Positions 32,755-40,900 of a DNA stretch of 43,490 nt are shown here, in pieces. Where the stretch lies: assembly GCA_900315555.1 (NCBI GenBank), contig OMZN01000070.1, forward strand, positions 1 to 43,490, written 5' to 3'. The first letter of the stretch is position 1, and every line of letters begins with the position of its first letter. The notes beneath the pieces were generated by a model. That model did not search any database and had not been told where the DNA came from. It saw only the letters and a list, made by a program, of their open reading frames with translations. The DNA comes from an uncultured Eubacteriales bacterium. Its GTDB lineage: Bacteria; Bacillota; Clostridia; Peptostreptococcales; Anaerovoracaceae. A program made the position numbers and the translations under genes.

Positions 32755-35385
32755 TCAACCTTTATCGCCCTTGTCAATCCTGGTGGCGATCTCCCGTCTT
32801 GTCTTTTCCAGTTCTTCCAGAAATTCCCTTGACGAAATCCGCATGGCGCCATGCCCCATGGCAATCATCTGCTCCAGAGCATCGGAGGTGACGACGCGCA
32901 CGCGAAGCCGCTCTCCCTGCTCATGCGTAAATTTTTCGATCCAGGCATCGGCCGTCTGTTCGTAAGCCGTATAGACCACCTGCAGATCGCCCCGCTGCTC
33001 GCAGCTGCCGACAGCGTCCTTCCTTTTATAAGCATCAAAGACCACGATGATCTTCCGCCCGGTATAGCCGCTGTAGTTTTCCAGCACCTCCGCCAGCCTG
33101 TCACGCGCCGCATCCAGCGCATCGGAAGACGCATTTCCTGCGTCGATCCCAAGCTGGATGCCGGCAGAGCCGGCGGTGCCCTTTTGTCCGGCCGCAGCAA
33201 AGATCAAGTTGTAGCCATCGATGACATAGCACTCCTCCCGCGCGGCCTCCCGCGCCGCCCGCGCCCGGGATGCACCGCCTCGTATCTGCCTGCCGGCCTC
33301 GGCTTTGGGCTTGCTTCTGTGACGTTTTTCCCGGGGTGCCCCGCCGGCCCGGCCGACGACCCTGCGCAGCTCCTCATCGCTTACGGCAGACGGACGCCGC
33401 TGCACCGCTTCGCCGGGAGCACGCACTGAAGAAAGCACACTTGGCAGATGCATATATTTCTCCACGCGGTCCCAATGCACCACAAAACCGCTGCCGTGCT
33501 CGCAGAATACGGAATCCGGCGTATTCTCAAGATCCCGCTCCGGCTGGTAGCCGCTCTCCTCGATGACCCGGGCTGCATCCTGACAGACATCGTAGCCATC
33601 ATAGCGAAGGGCAATCTCACCCTCTCCTCTGGTGTAGCCGGCAAATTCCACAGGATAGTCCCGCATCGGTGCCACCGGCACGCGGCCCGTGAGGAAAGCT
33701 CTGTCTCCATCGGAGACCGGCGGCTCAAACGTGCCCCCCATGCGCTGCATATCCGCCATGGTGCGTCCGATCAGCGCCTGCGGCACCGCCATACGGAAGC
33801 GGTACCACGGCTCCAGAAGCACGCTCTCCGCTTTCATCAGACCCTGCCGCACCGCACGGTACGTGGCCTCCCGAAAGTCACCGCCCTCGGTATGTTTTTT
33901 GTGTGCCCGGCCCGCCGCCAGCGTGATACGCAGATCTGTCACCGGCGCGCCGATCAGGACGCCCTGATGCACCTTTTCCTTCAGGTGCGTCATGATCAGA
34001 TTCTGCCAGTTGGCAGCCAGCTGATCCTCACTGCAGCGGCTGGCAAAGACCACCCCGCTGTTTCGCGGCAGGGGTTCCAGGATCAGATGTACCTCGGCAT
34101 AGTGACGCAGCGGTTCATAGTGTCCGACTCCCTCGACCGTACTGCCTATCGTCTCACGGTAGAGAATCCGGCCGCTGTCGAACGTCACGCGGACACCGAA
34201 GCGCTCCTCCATAACCGCGCTGATCACTTCCTTCTGCACTTCGCCCATCAGGGAGACGCGAATCTCTTCCGCTTCCTCATCCCACTGCACCTGCAGCGCC
34301 GGATCCTCCTCAGCCAGCACACGGAAATACCCCAGCAGGGTGTGGGCATTACAGTCCTCGGAGAAGACGCAGTAAGCCAGCACAGGTTTGGTCTCGGGCG
34401 CATCGCCGTCTGCACAGCGTCCGATACCCTCGCCAATCACCGTATGCTCAGGGCCCGCCACGGCACAGACCTGTCCCGGCGCCGCCGCCTGCACGGTCTC
34501 GTAAGCAGGTCCGGAATACAAGCGAATCTCACTGACCTTCTCGCCGTCGATGATATCCCGCACATGCAGCGTACCACTGACCACCTTCATGTGGGTCAGC
34601 CGGATTCCCTTTTCATCCCGTTCTATTTTGAAGACACGGGCGCCGAAAGGAGCCTGGGCAAGGGGAACATCGGCAGGGCCGCCGTCCTCTTCCACGGACG
34701 CCGTCTCCTCATCCTGCAGGCCCGGCAGGAGCCGATCCATCTGGGTGAGCAGTTCCGCCACACCTGTATGGCGCAAAGCCGACCCGAAAAAGCAGGGGAA
34801 CAGACGTCTTGCAGCAACAGCCTCCCGCAGCGCCTCCCAGGTCAGCCCGCCGCGCTGCAGATAAGACTCCATCAGCGCCTCATCCACCGCCGCTGCTTCT
34901 TCCTGCGGATCCTCGGCCGTAAAGCTCACGCACCGGCTGGAAATCCGCCGCTGCAGCTCCCTGAGAATGTCCTCCGGTTCACGGCGCGCCATATCCATCT
35001 TGTTAATAAAGAGAAAGACCGGAATGTTCTGCCCGGCCAGCAGCTGCCAAAGCGTCTCCGTATGGCTCTGCACGCCCTCGCTGCCGCTGATCACCAGGAT
35101 TGCCGCATCCAGCACCTGCAGCGTGCGCTCTGCCTCTGCAGAAAAGTCGACATGACCGGGCGTATCCAGCAAAGTGAACTCCGTTTCCCCGTAGGAAAAG
35201 CATGCCTGCTTGGAGAATACGGTGATACCGCGTCTGCGTTCCACCGACGCCGTATCCAGAAAGGTATCCCGCCGGTCAACCCGCCCTGCTTTGGACAGCA
35301 CACCGGCCTGTACCAGCATAGCCTCAGAAAGTGTCGTCTTGCCCGCGTCTACGTGCGCCAATATGCCTATGACTATTCGTTTCAT
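32755..35385 (-). CDS. Tet(M)/EF-G-like ribosome-binding GTPase fused to a Rae1/YacP-like NYN nuclease
   Basis: 876 residues. About 1-645 are a translational GTPase of the Tet(M)/Tet(O)/Tet(W) type: G1 AHVDAGKTT (10-18), RRGIT switch I, DTPGH (74-78), NKMD (128-131), then EF-G-like domains II to V. About 650-717 are a basic linker. About 718-876 match YacP/Rae1, a PIN/NYN ribonuclease that cleaves mRNA in the ribosomal A site in Bacillus subtilis: YVIDGYNLIF (D723), IVVFDAYKRK (D784), TADAWIEKF, and VVTSDALEQ (D835) followed by GAMRISSREFLEEL. The acidic residues of a PIN-type site are kept. Whether the GTPase part gives tetracycline protection cannot be told from sequence. It is flanked by trxA and mscL on the same strand. 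Confidence 0.9.
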   Translation of the reverse strand: MKRIVIGILAHVDAGKTTLSEAMLVQAGVLSKAGRVDRRDTFLDTASVERRRGITVFSKQACFSYGETEFTLLDTPGHVDFSAEAERTLQVLDAAILVISGSEGVQSHTETLWQLLAGQNIPVFLFINKMDMARREPEDILRELQRRISSRCVSFTAEDPQEEAAAVDEALMESYLQRGGLTWEALREAVAARRLFPCFFGSALRHTGVAELLTQMDRLLPGLQDEETASVEEDGGPADVPLAQAPFGARVFKIERDEKGIRLTHMKVVSGTLHVRDIIDGEKVSEIRLYSGPAYETVQAAAPGQVCAVAGPEHTVIGEGIGRCADGDAPETKPVLAYCVFSEDCNAHTLLGYFRVLAEEDPALQVQWDEEAEEIRVSLMGEVQKEVISAVMEERFGVRVTFDSGRILYRETIGSTVEGVGHYEPLRHYAEVHLILEPLPRNSGVVFASRCSEDQLAANWQNLIMTHLKEKVHQGVLIGAPVTDLRITLAAGRAHKKHTEGGDFREATYRAVRQGLMKAESVLLEPWYRFRMAVPQALIGRTMADMQRMGGTFEPPVSDGDRAFLTGRVPVAPMRDYPVEFAGYTRGEGEIALRYDGYDVCQDAARVIEESGYQPERDLENTPDSVFCEHGSGFVVHWDRVEKYMHLPSVLSSVRAPGEAVQRRPSAVSDEELRRVVGRAGGAPREKRHRSKPKAEAGRQIRGGASRARAAREAAREECYVIDGYNLIFAAAGQKGTAGSAGIQLGIDAGNASSDALDAARDRLAEVLENYSGYTGRKIIVVFDAYKRKDAVGSCEQRGDLQVVYTAYEQTADAWIEKFTHEQGERLRVRVVTSDALEQMIAMGHGAMRISSREFLEELEKTRREIATRIDKGDKG

Positions 35386-35503
35386 CGTTTTCCTCTCTGC
35401 AGACTAAATAGCTGCGCTCATTTTCCTGTTTGACTTGCAGGCCGGAGCAAAGATCCGGATCGGTTATCAAAACACAAAGACCGTTACAGCGGTCAACACC
35501 ATA

Positions 35504-35537
35504 AAAAGGAGCACTGGCATACGCCAATGCTCCTTTT
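35504..35537 (-). terminator. Terminator of trxA
   Basis: Arms AAAAGGAGCACTGGC and GCCAATGCTCCTTTT pair over 15 bp with one G-U, loop of 4 nt, T-run on the leftward strand. It lies about 120 bp past trxA and 120 bp before the GTPase fusion gene. The surrounding bases 35386-35659 hold no other gene I can support. Confidence 0.85.
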
Positions 35538-35659
35538 CACTGCAATTCTGTATCATTCTTTGCACCGCCGGCATGCCGGCGCAAACGCTGCAGCCGGGGT
35601 ACACGGCGCTCGATGATTCTCCCGGGCAGGGCAGGTACTGCGCTTCGCAGGCGGATTTT

Positions 35660-35968
35660 CTAGCCGAGGATCTTTTCGATTTCCTCTTTGGGCTGCGCAC
35701 CGATGGTCTTTCCTGCGATCTCGCCGTCCTTAAAGAAGATCAGCGTCGGAATGGACATCACGCCGTATTTCATAGCCAGTTCCGGCTGTTCATCGACATT
35801 GATCTTTCCTACCTTGATATCTCCATGTTCTGCCGCGATCTCATCAACAACGGGACTGACCATCCTGCAGGGACCGCACCATGCCGCCCAAAAGTCTACC
35901 AGCACCGGCTTGTCAGAACCAACTACTTCCTGCTCGAAGTTTTCTTTCGTAATCTCTACAGTTGCCAT
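35660..35968 (-). CDS. trxA: Thioredoxin
   Basis: Cytoplasmic disulfide reductase of 102 residues with the classical active site WCGPC (C31, C34), the cis-proline segment SIPTLIFF, and the full thioredoxin fold. Two ATGs lie two codons apart; the second (35968) is chosen because AAAGGAGG then sits eight bases upstream, whereas it would be only two to three bases from the first. Monocistronic by its promoter and terminator. Thioredoxin reductase is not in the window. Confidence 0.95.
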   Translation of the reverse strand: MATVEITKENFEQEVVGSDKPVLVDFWAAWCGPCRMVSPVVDEIAAEHGDIKVGKINVDEQPELAMKYGVMSIPTLIFFKDGEIAGKTIGAQPKEEIEKILG

Positions 35969-36028
35969 TGGCATTACCTCCTTTGCGAGTAAGTCTTTCC
36001 TTTTTCTTACTTATTCCACAATCGGAAG

Positions 36029-36057
36029 AATTTAAACTGAAAACCAGCTCGCTCCAA
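36029..36057 (-). promoter_or_regulatory. Probable promoter of trxA
   Basis: Leftward TTGGAG (36052-36057) and TAAATT (36029-36034), 17 bp apart, about 60 bp before the trxA start. Moderate matches only. Confidence 0.4.
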
Positions 36058-36061
36058 GCCG

Positions 36062-36088
36062 AAAAATCACCGGGCAGCACGTGCTGCC
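36062..36088 (-). terminator. Possible terminator of yebC
   Basis: Perfect palindrome GGCAGCACGTGCTGCC (36073-36088) followed leftward, after six bases, by TTTTT. Short stem and displaced T-run make it a weak candidate. Confidence 0.4.
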
Positions 36089-36144
36089 GCAGCTTCCGCT
36101 TAAGGTGCATCATGCCAGGCCGTTGGACGCAGGCAGTTCAAACA

Positions 36145-36870
36145 TTAAACCTCTTCCAGATCCACCGCGCAGTTATGATATACCTTCTGGACGTCATCGT
36201 TTTCTTCCAGCAGGTCGATCATTTTCTTCAGATTCGGCAGATCTTCCTCCTTAGGCGTTGCCTCGGTTGCCGGAATATTCTCGATATCGGCCTCCACGAA
36301 TTCATAACCGGCTTCTGCCAGTGCGTCCTTAACTGCCATGAAATCGTTGGGATCCGTAATGATTTCGAAGCTGTCGTCGTAGGTGTTCATATCCTCCATG
36401 CCGGCCTCCAGCGCCGCTTCCATCAGAGCATCCTCGTCGATGTCCTCTGTCTTTTCAATGACGATGGAGCCCTTCCTGGAGAACATATAGGATACACAGC
36501 CGGGCGTTCCCAGATTGCCGCCGTATTTATCGAATGTACTCTTGACCGAACTGGCAGTACGATTGCGGTTATCGGTCAGCGCTTCCACCATGACGGCCAC
36601 ACCGCCGGCACCGTAACCCTCGAAATTCAGCTCTTCGTAGGTTGCGCCTTCCAGCTCGCCGGTCCCCTTCTTGATGGCCCGGTTGATATTGTCATTGGGC
36701 ATGTTGATGCTCTTTGCCCGGTCGATAGCATGCTTGAGCGAAACATTGTACTCCGGATCTCCGCCATCCTTGGCCGCCACCGTAATCGCTCTCGCATACT
36801 TTGTGAACAGCGCTGCTCTCTTTTTGTCCTGTGCGTCCTTCCTGCCCGCTATCGTTCCATGTCTGCCCAT
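36145..36870 (-). CDS. yebC: YebC/PmpR family protein
   Basis: A 241-residue YebC/PmpR-family protein, described variously as a transcription regulator and, for some members, as a ribosome-associated factor helping translation of polyproline stretches. The ATG at 36870 gives the family-typical MGRHGTIAGRKDAQDKKRAALFTK start and has GAGGAGGAG upstream; a 39-residue upstream extension is spurious. Visible signatures are GGDPEYN, NMPNDNINRAIKKG and the YEEL-NFEGYGAGGVA segment. It has its own promoter, which contains a perfect palindrome. Confidence 0.93.
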   Translation of the reverse strand: MGRHGTIAGRKDAQDKKRAALFTKYARAITVAAKDGGDPEYNVSLKHAIDRAKSINMPNDNINRAIKKGTGELEGATYEELNFEGYGAGGVAVMVEALTDNRNRTASSVKSTFDKYGGNLGTPGCVSYMFSRKGSIVIEKTEDIDEDALMEAALEAGMEDMNTYDDSFEIITDPNDFMAVKDALAEAGYEFVEADIENIPATEATPKEEDLPNLKKMIDLLEENDDVQKVYHNCAVDLEEV

Positions 36871-36938
36871 GGGAAACTCCTCCTCAACCAAAATGCATCT
36901 GTCATCTAGCTTCTGTAATCTATTTCTGTAACCTATAT

Positions 36939-36967
36939 AGTATACACCGAATGCATTCGGATGACAA
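36939..36967 (-). promoter_or_regulatory. yebC promoter with a 14-bp palindrome in its spacer
   Basis: Leftward TTGTCA (36962-36967) and TATACT (36939-36944), 17 bp apart. The spacer contains the perfect palindrome CCGAATGCATTCGG (36947-36960), centred between the two hexamers where a bound repressor would block polymerase. Leader about 65 nt. Confidence 0.7.
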
Positions 36968-36976
36968 TCCTTGTGA

Positions 36977-37822
36977 TCAATCGGCAAAATAGAAAGGGTC
37001 CTGATCCGTCTCCGTGTCCATCCAGACCTTGTTGAAAAGCATGCCCAGCACCAGAACCCAGGCCAGAATATAGAACCAGAGCATCACGGCGATGATGCTG
37101 CTGAGCACGCCGTATACACTGATGCCGCTGCGGTATCCTAAAAAGAGAGAATAGAACATCGTAACGATGACCATGCCCACCGAAGCGAAGATGCTGCCCG
37201 GCAGGATCTCCCGAAACCGCAGCCGTTCGCTGGGCATCACGTAATATTGAAAGCTGATGCAGAGAATATAAAGGAGAAGCGCCACCGGCCAGCGCGCCAC
37301 GGTCCAAATCGTCGGTGACATACCGAGAGCATCCACCAGGAAACGCTGACCATACAGCAGCACCAGCAGTGCCAGCATGATAATGACAATGAAGATCAGC
37401 ATCGTCACGATCGAACGAAAGCGCTCACGAAAATACCCCCTGCCGGTGGTGCGCCCTTCGGTATACATATAGTTGGAGATCCGCACCATGCAGAACTGAA
37501 CACCGCTGGCCGCCCACAGGGCAATGAAGACATAGACAATATTGGCCGGCACACCTGCCGATCCCTTGGCACCCAGGATGTTCTGCAGCTCATGGGTGAA
37601 GGCGTTGTCCATGCTGCCGATGCGACTGTTCATCAGCCAGGCGATCACGTCGGAGAACTGCAGATGGAATCCAAAGATAAGCAGCTGAGAGAGAATGATA
37701 ATCATAGGGACGATGGCGCACATGAAATAAAAGGACATCTGCGCCGCAAATCCCTGATAATAGGGATCCCTGATCTGGCGAATCCCCGAAAACACCATTC
37801 TGAAAAATCGATTCTTTGACAT
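36977..37822 (-). CDS. YihY/BrkB family membrane protein
   Basis: A 281-residue inner-membrane protein of the YihY/virulence factor BrkB family, with about six hydrophobic helices: CAIVPMIIILSQLLI, NIVYVFIALWAASGV, MLIFIVIIMLALLVLL, WPVALLLYILCI, IFASVGMVIVTMFYSLF and SIIAVMLWFYILAWVLVLGMLFN. The family was once misannotated as ribonuclease BN; its real function is unknown. Ribosome site is weak (AGAGAG). It follows the activase-like gene by 101 bp. Confidence 0.9.
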   Translation of the reverse strand: MSKNRFFRMVFSGIRQIRDPYYQGFAAQMSFYFMCAIVPMIIILSQLLIFGFHLQFSDVIAWLMNSRIGSMDNAFTHELQNILGAKGSAGVPANIVYVFIALWAASGVQFCMVRISNYMYTEGRTTGRGYFRERFRSIVTMLIFIVIIMLALLVLLYGQRFLVDALGMSPTIWTVARWPVALLLYILCISFQYYVMPSERLRFREILPGSIFASVGMVIVTMFYSLFLGYRSGISVYGVLSSIIAVMLWFYILAWVLVLGMLFNKVWMDTETDQDPFYFAD

Positions 37823-37852
37823 ATACTCTCTGCGCTGCCCCTCTTCGGAACC

Positions 37853-37903
37853 GGCTTCGTCCTCCGAGAGCCTCTGTTATTCAGCATCCCGGAGGATGAA
37901 GCC
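37853..37903. repeat. Long inverted repeat between the activase-like gene and yihY
   Basis: Arms GGCTTCGTCCTCC (37853-37865) and GGAGGATGAAGCC (37891-37903) pair over 13 positions with one G-T, enclosing 25 nt. There is no T-run on either strand, so it is not a standard terminator; it may be an RNA-processing or stabilising hairpin. Confidence 0.5.
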
Positions 37904-37923
37904 GTCTCATCGTCCATCGTATC

Positions 37924-40900
37924 TCAGCCGACGCTGCGATTCTCCTGCTCGTTCGCCGCTTCTGCTTCTTCTCTCTGTTTGGCGGCCAGATTCTTGTGCG
38001 CTGCTGCCATCATCAGCTTGATGCGGTTCAGCTGGTTGACATTGCTGGCACCGGGATCAAAATCTATCGCTGCGATGTTGGCCATCGGGTTGCGCTTGCG
38101 CATAGCCTTGAGCATGCCTTTGCCCACCACATGGTTGGGAAGGCAGGCAAACGGCTGCAGGCAGACAATGTTTTCCACACCGTTATCGATCATTTCCGCC
38201 ATCTCACCGGTCAGCAGCCAGCCCTCACCGCACTGGTTTCCTTCGGAAAGAATCTGCTGGGCCTTCTCCGCCGTCTCCTCGATGAATGCCGGCGGGCGGA
38301 ACCGTTTGCTCCGCTCCAGGGCCTTCCTGGCCGGCGTTCTCAGCCATTCGATGATGGAAACAAACAATTTGTTGATCTCCATCTGCTTGCGCGTGCCCGA
38401 AAGGTAACGGAAGTTGAAGGTCTTCGAATGCATACCATAGAGGAAGAAGTCGATCAGCTCCAGCACCACGGCCTCGCCGCCTTCACGCTCGATAACGCCG
38501 ACGATGTCGTTGTTGGCATTGGGATGATACTTGACAAGGATCTCCCCGACCACGCCGACCTTGGGCTTGACCAGCCCCTCCTGCAGCGGCAGATTGTCAA
38601 AGGCTTCCACCGTCTCAAAGATCAGCTTGCGGAAAGCAGTCAGCGAGCCTTTCTCCACGACGGCATCCGCCTTTTTGGAATAAGCCTCCGCCATGGCATT
38701 GGCCGAACCGGGCTCCAGCTCGTAAGGACGCGTGGCATACAGCACCTTCATCAGCACGTCGCCAAAGATGAACCCCATCAGAATCCGCTTGGCCAGTCCG
38801 GCCGTGATCTTAAAGCCGGGGTTCTGCTCCAGTCCGGAGCTCAAGGCCACCGAAACCACGGGAATCTGTTCCATATGCAGATCCCGCAGCGCCTTTCTGA
38901 GGAGCGCAACATAGTTGGATGCACGGCACCCGCCGCCGGTCTGGCTCATAAAGATCGCCGTCTTGTCCAGATCCAGTTCCCCGCTCTTCAGATACGAAAT
39001 GATCTGACCCAGGGAAACAATGGTCGGGTAGCAGGCGTCATTATTGATATATTTGAGGCCTTCATCCACCGCATTGGTGTCCACCGGCGGCAGAAGTTTC
39101 GCTGTATAGCCTTCCTTGGCGAGCGCAGTCTCCAGGAACTGGAAGTGAATCGGGGACATCTGCGGAACGAGGATGGTATAATCCTTCTTCATTTCCTTGG
39201 TGAAGACCTCCCGCTCGAACTGCCTGCCCGCTCGATCCGGCTTGATGTTGTTCTTTTCCCGCTCCTCCATGGCAGCCTTCAAAGAGCGGACGCGGATCCT
39301 TGCCGCACCCAGGTTGCTTCCTTCATCGATCTTCAGCACAGTGTAGAGCTTGCCGTGACCGCGGAGAATCTCCTCCACCTGGTCGGTCGTAACCGCATCG
39401 AGACCGCATCCGAAAGAGTTGAGCTGGATCAGCTCCACATCGTCGGTCGTCCCGACAAAATTCGCCGCTTTATACATGCGGGAATGGTATACCCACTGAT
39501 CGAGAACACGAATCGGCCGCGGCATCTGCGCCATGTCTGCCACAGAATCCTCCGAGAGTACCACCATACCAAAGGAAGTGATCATCTTGTCCATGCCATG
39601 ATTGATCTCCGGATCCACGTGATAGGGACGGCCTGTCAGGACCACCGCCTTCTTGTTGTTCTTCCTGGCATACCGGAGTGCACGCGCACCCTCGCGCCGC
39701 ACATCGTTATGGTAGCGCCGGTCTTCTTTCCTGGCCAGCCGGACAGCCTGCTCGATTTCATGATGGGGAATGCCTTCCTTATGCAGCACACGCGCCAGCT
39801 CCCGCACCAGCTTTCTGTCATCATCATAAGGCAGGAAGGGATGAACGAACGGCGTATCATATTTGACGAAGACATCGTCCATATTATTGCCGATGACCTC
39901 CGGATATGTTGCCACGATGGGGCAGTTGTAGTGATTGGGGGCTGTGTCATCCTCGCCCCGCTCATAGTTGATCGAGGGATAGAAGATCCAGTCCACGCCA
40001 TGCTTCACCAGCCATTTGATATGCCCGTGCACCAGCTTGGCGGGATAGCAGGCTGTATCCGAAGAAATGGTCTCCATGCCGCCCTCATAGAGCTTTTTGG
40101 AGGAGTGCGGCGACAGCTGAACCCGGTAGCCGAGTTTCGTGAAGAAGGTAAACCAGAAGGGATAGTTCTCATACATATTGAGCACACGCGGAATACCCAC
40201 CGTTCCCCGGGCCGCTTCTTCCTGCGGAAGCGGCTCGTACTGAAACAGTCTCAGGTACTTGTACTGATAGAGATCAGGGAGTTCGTTCTTCGTCTCCGTC
40301 TTGCCCGCTCCCTTTTCGCAGCGGTTCCCGGTAATGAATTTCGAGCCGTCGCTGAACCTGTTGATGGTAAGCATGCAGTTGTTGCCGCAGCGTCCGCATC
40401 TGGCATGGGTGTTCTTAACAGAGAAATGATCCATTTCCTCAGGACCGATAATGGAAGATTCCGTACCTTCCACGTAATTTTCCTGCGAAATGATGGCAGC
40501 GCCGTAGGCCCCCATCAGCCCGGCGATATCCGGCCGGATCACATTCTTTCCGAGGATGCGCTCGATGCTGCGGAGCACGGCATCGTTAAGGAAGGTGCCG
40601 CCCTGCACCACGATCTTTTCGCCGGCTTCCTCAGGATTCCGCAGCTTGATGACCTTGTAGAGAGCATTGCGGATCACCGAAAGCGACAGACCGGCACTGA
40701 TGTCACCGATGGTGGCGCCTTCTTTCTGCGCCTGCTTCACCTTGGAATTCATAAAGACGGTACAGCGGGTGCCCAGATCGACCGGAGAAGGCGCTGAAAG
40801 CGCTTCTTTGGCGAATTCCTTCGTCGACATATCCACCGACTTCGCATAGGTCTCGATGAAAGAGCCACAGCCGGAGGAGCAGGCTTCATTGAGCATGATG

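Noticed and set aside
32755-35385. Calling the GTPase fusion a tetracycline resistance determinant.
   Set aside because: Tet(M)-like housekeeping relatives are common in Clostridia and resistance cannot be inferred from motifs; no mobile element surrounds it.
35467-35700. 77-codon leftward open frame after trxA.
   Set aside because: Overlaps the trxA 3' end and the terminator hairpin, with no ribosome site.
37996-40797. 933-codon rightward open frame opposite the activase-like gene.
   Set aside because: Antisense shadow produced by GC-rich codon bias; the leftward frame carries all the ASKHA and cysteine motifs.
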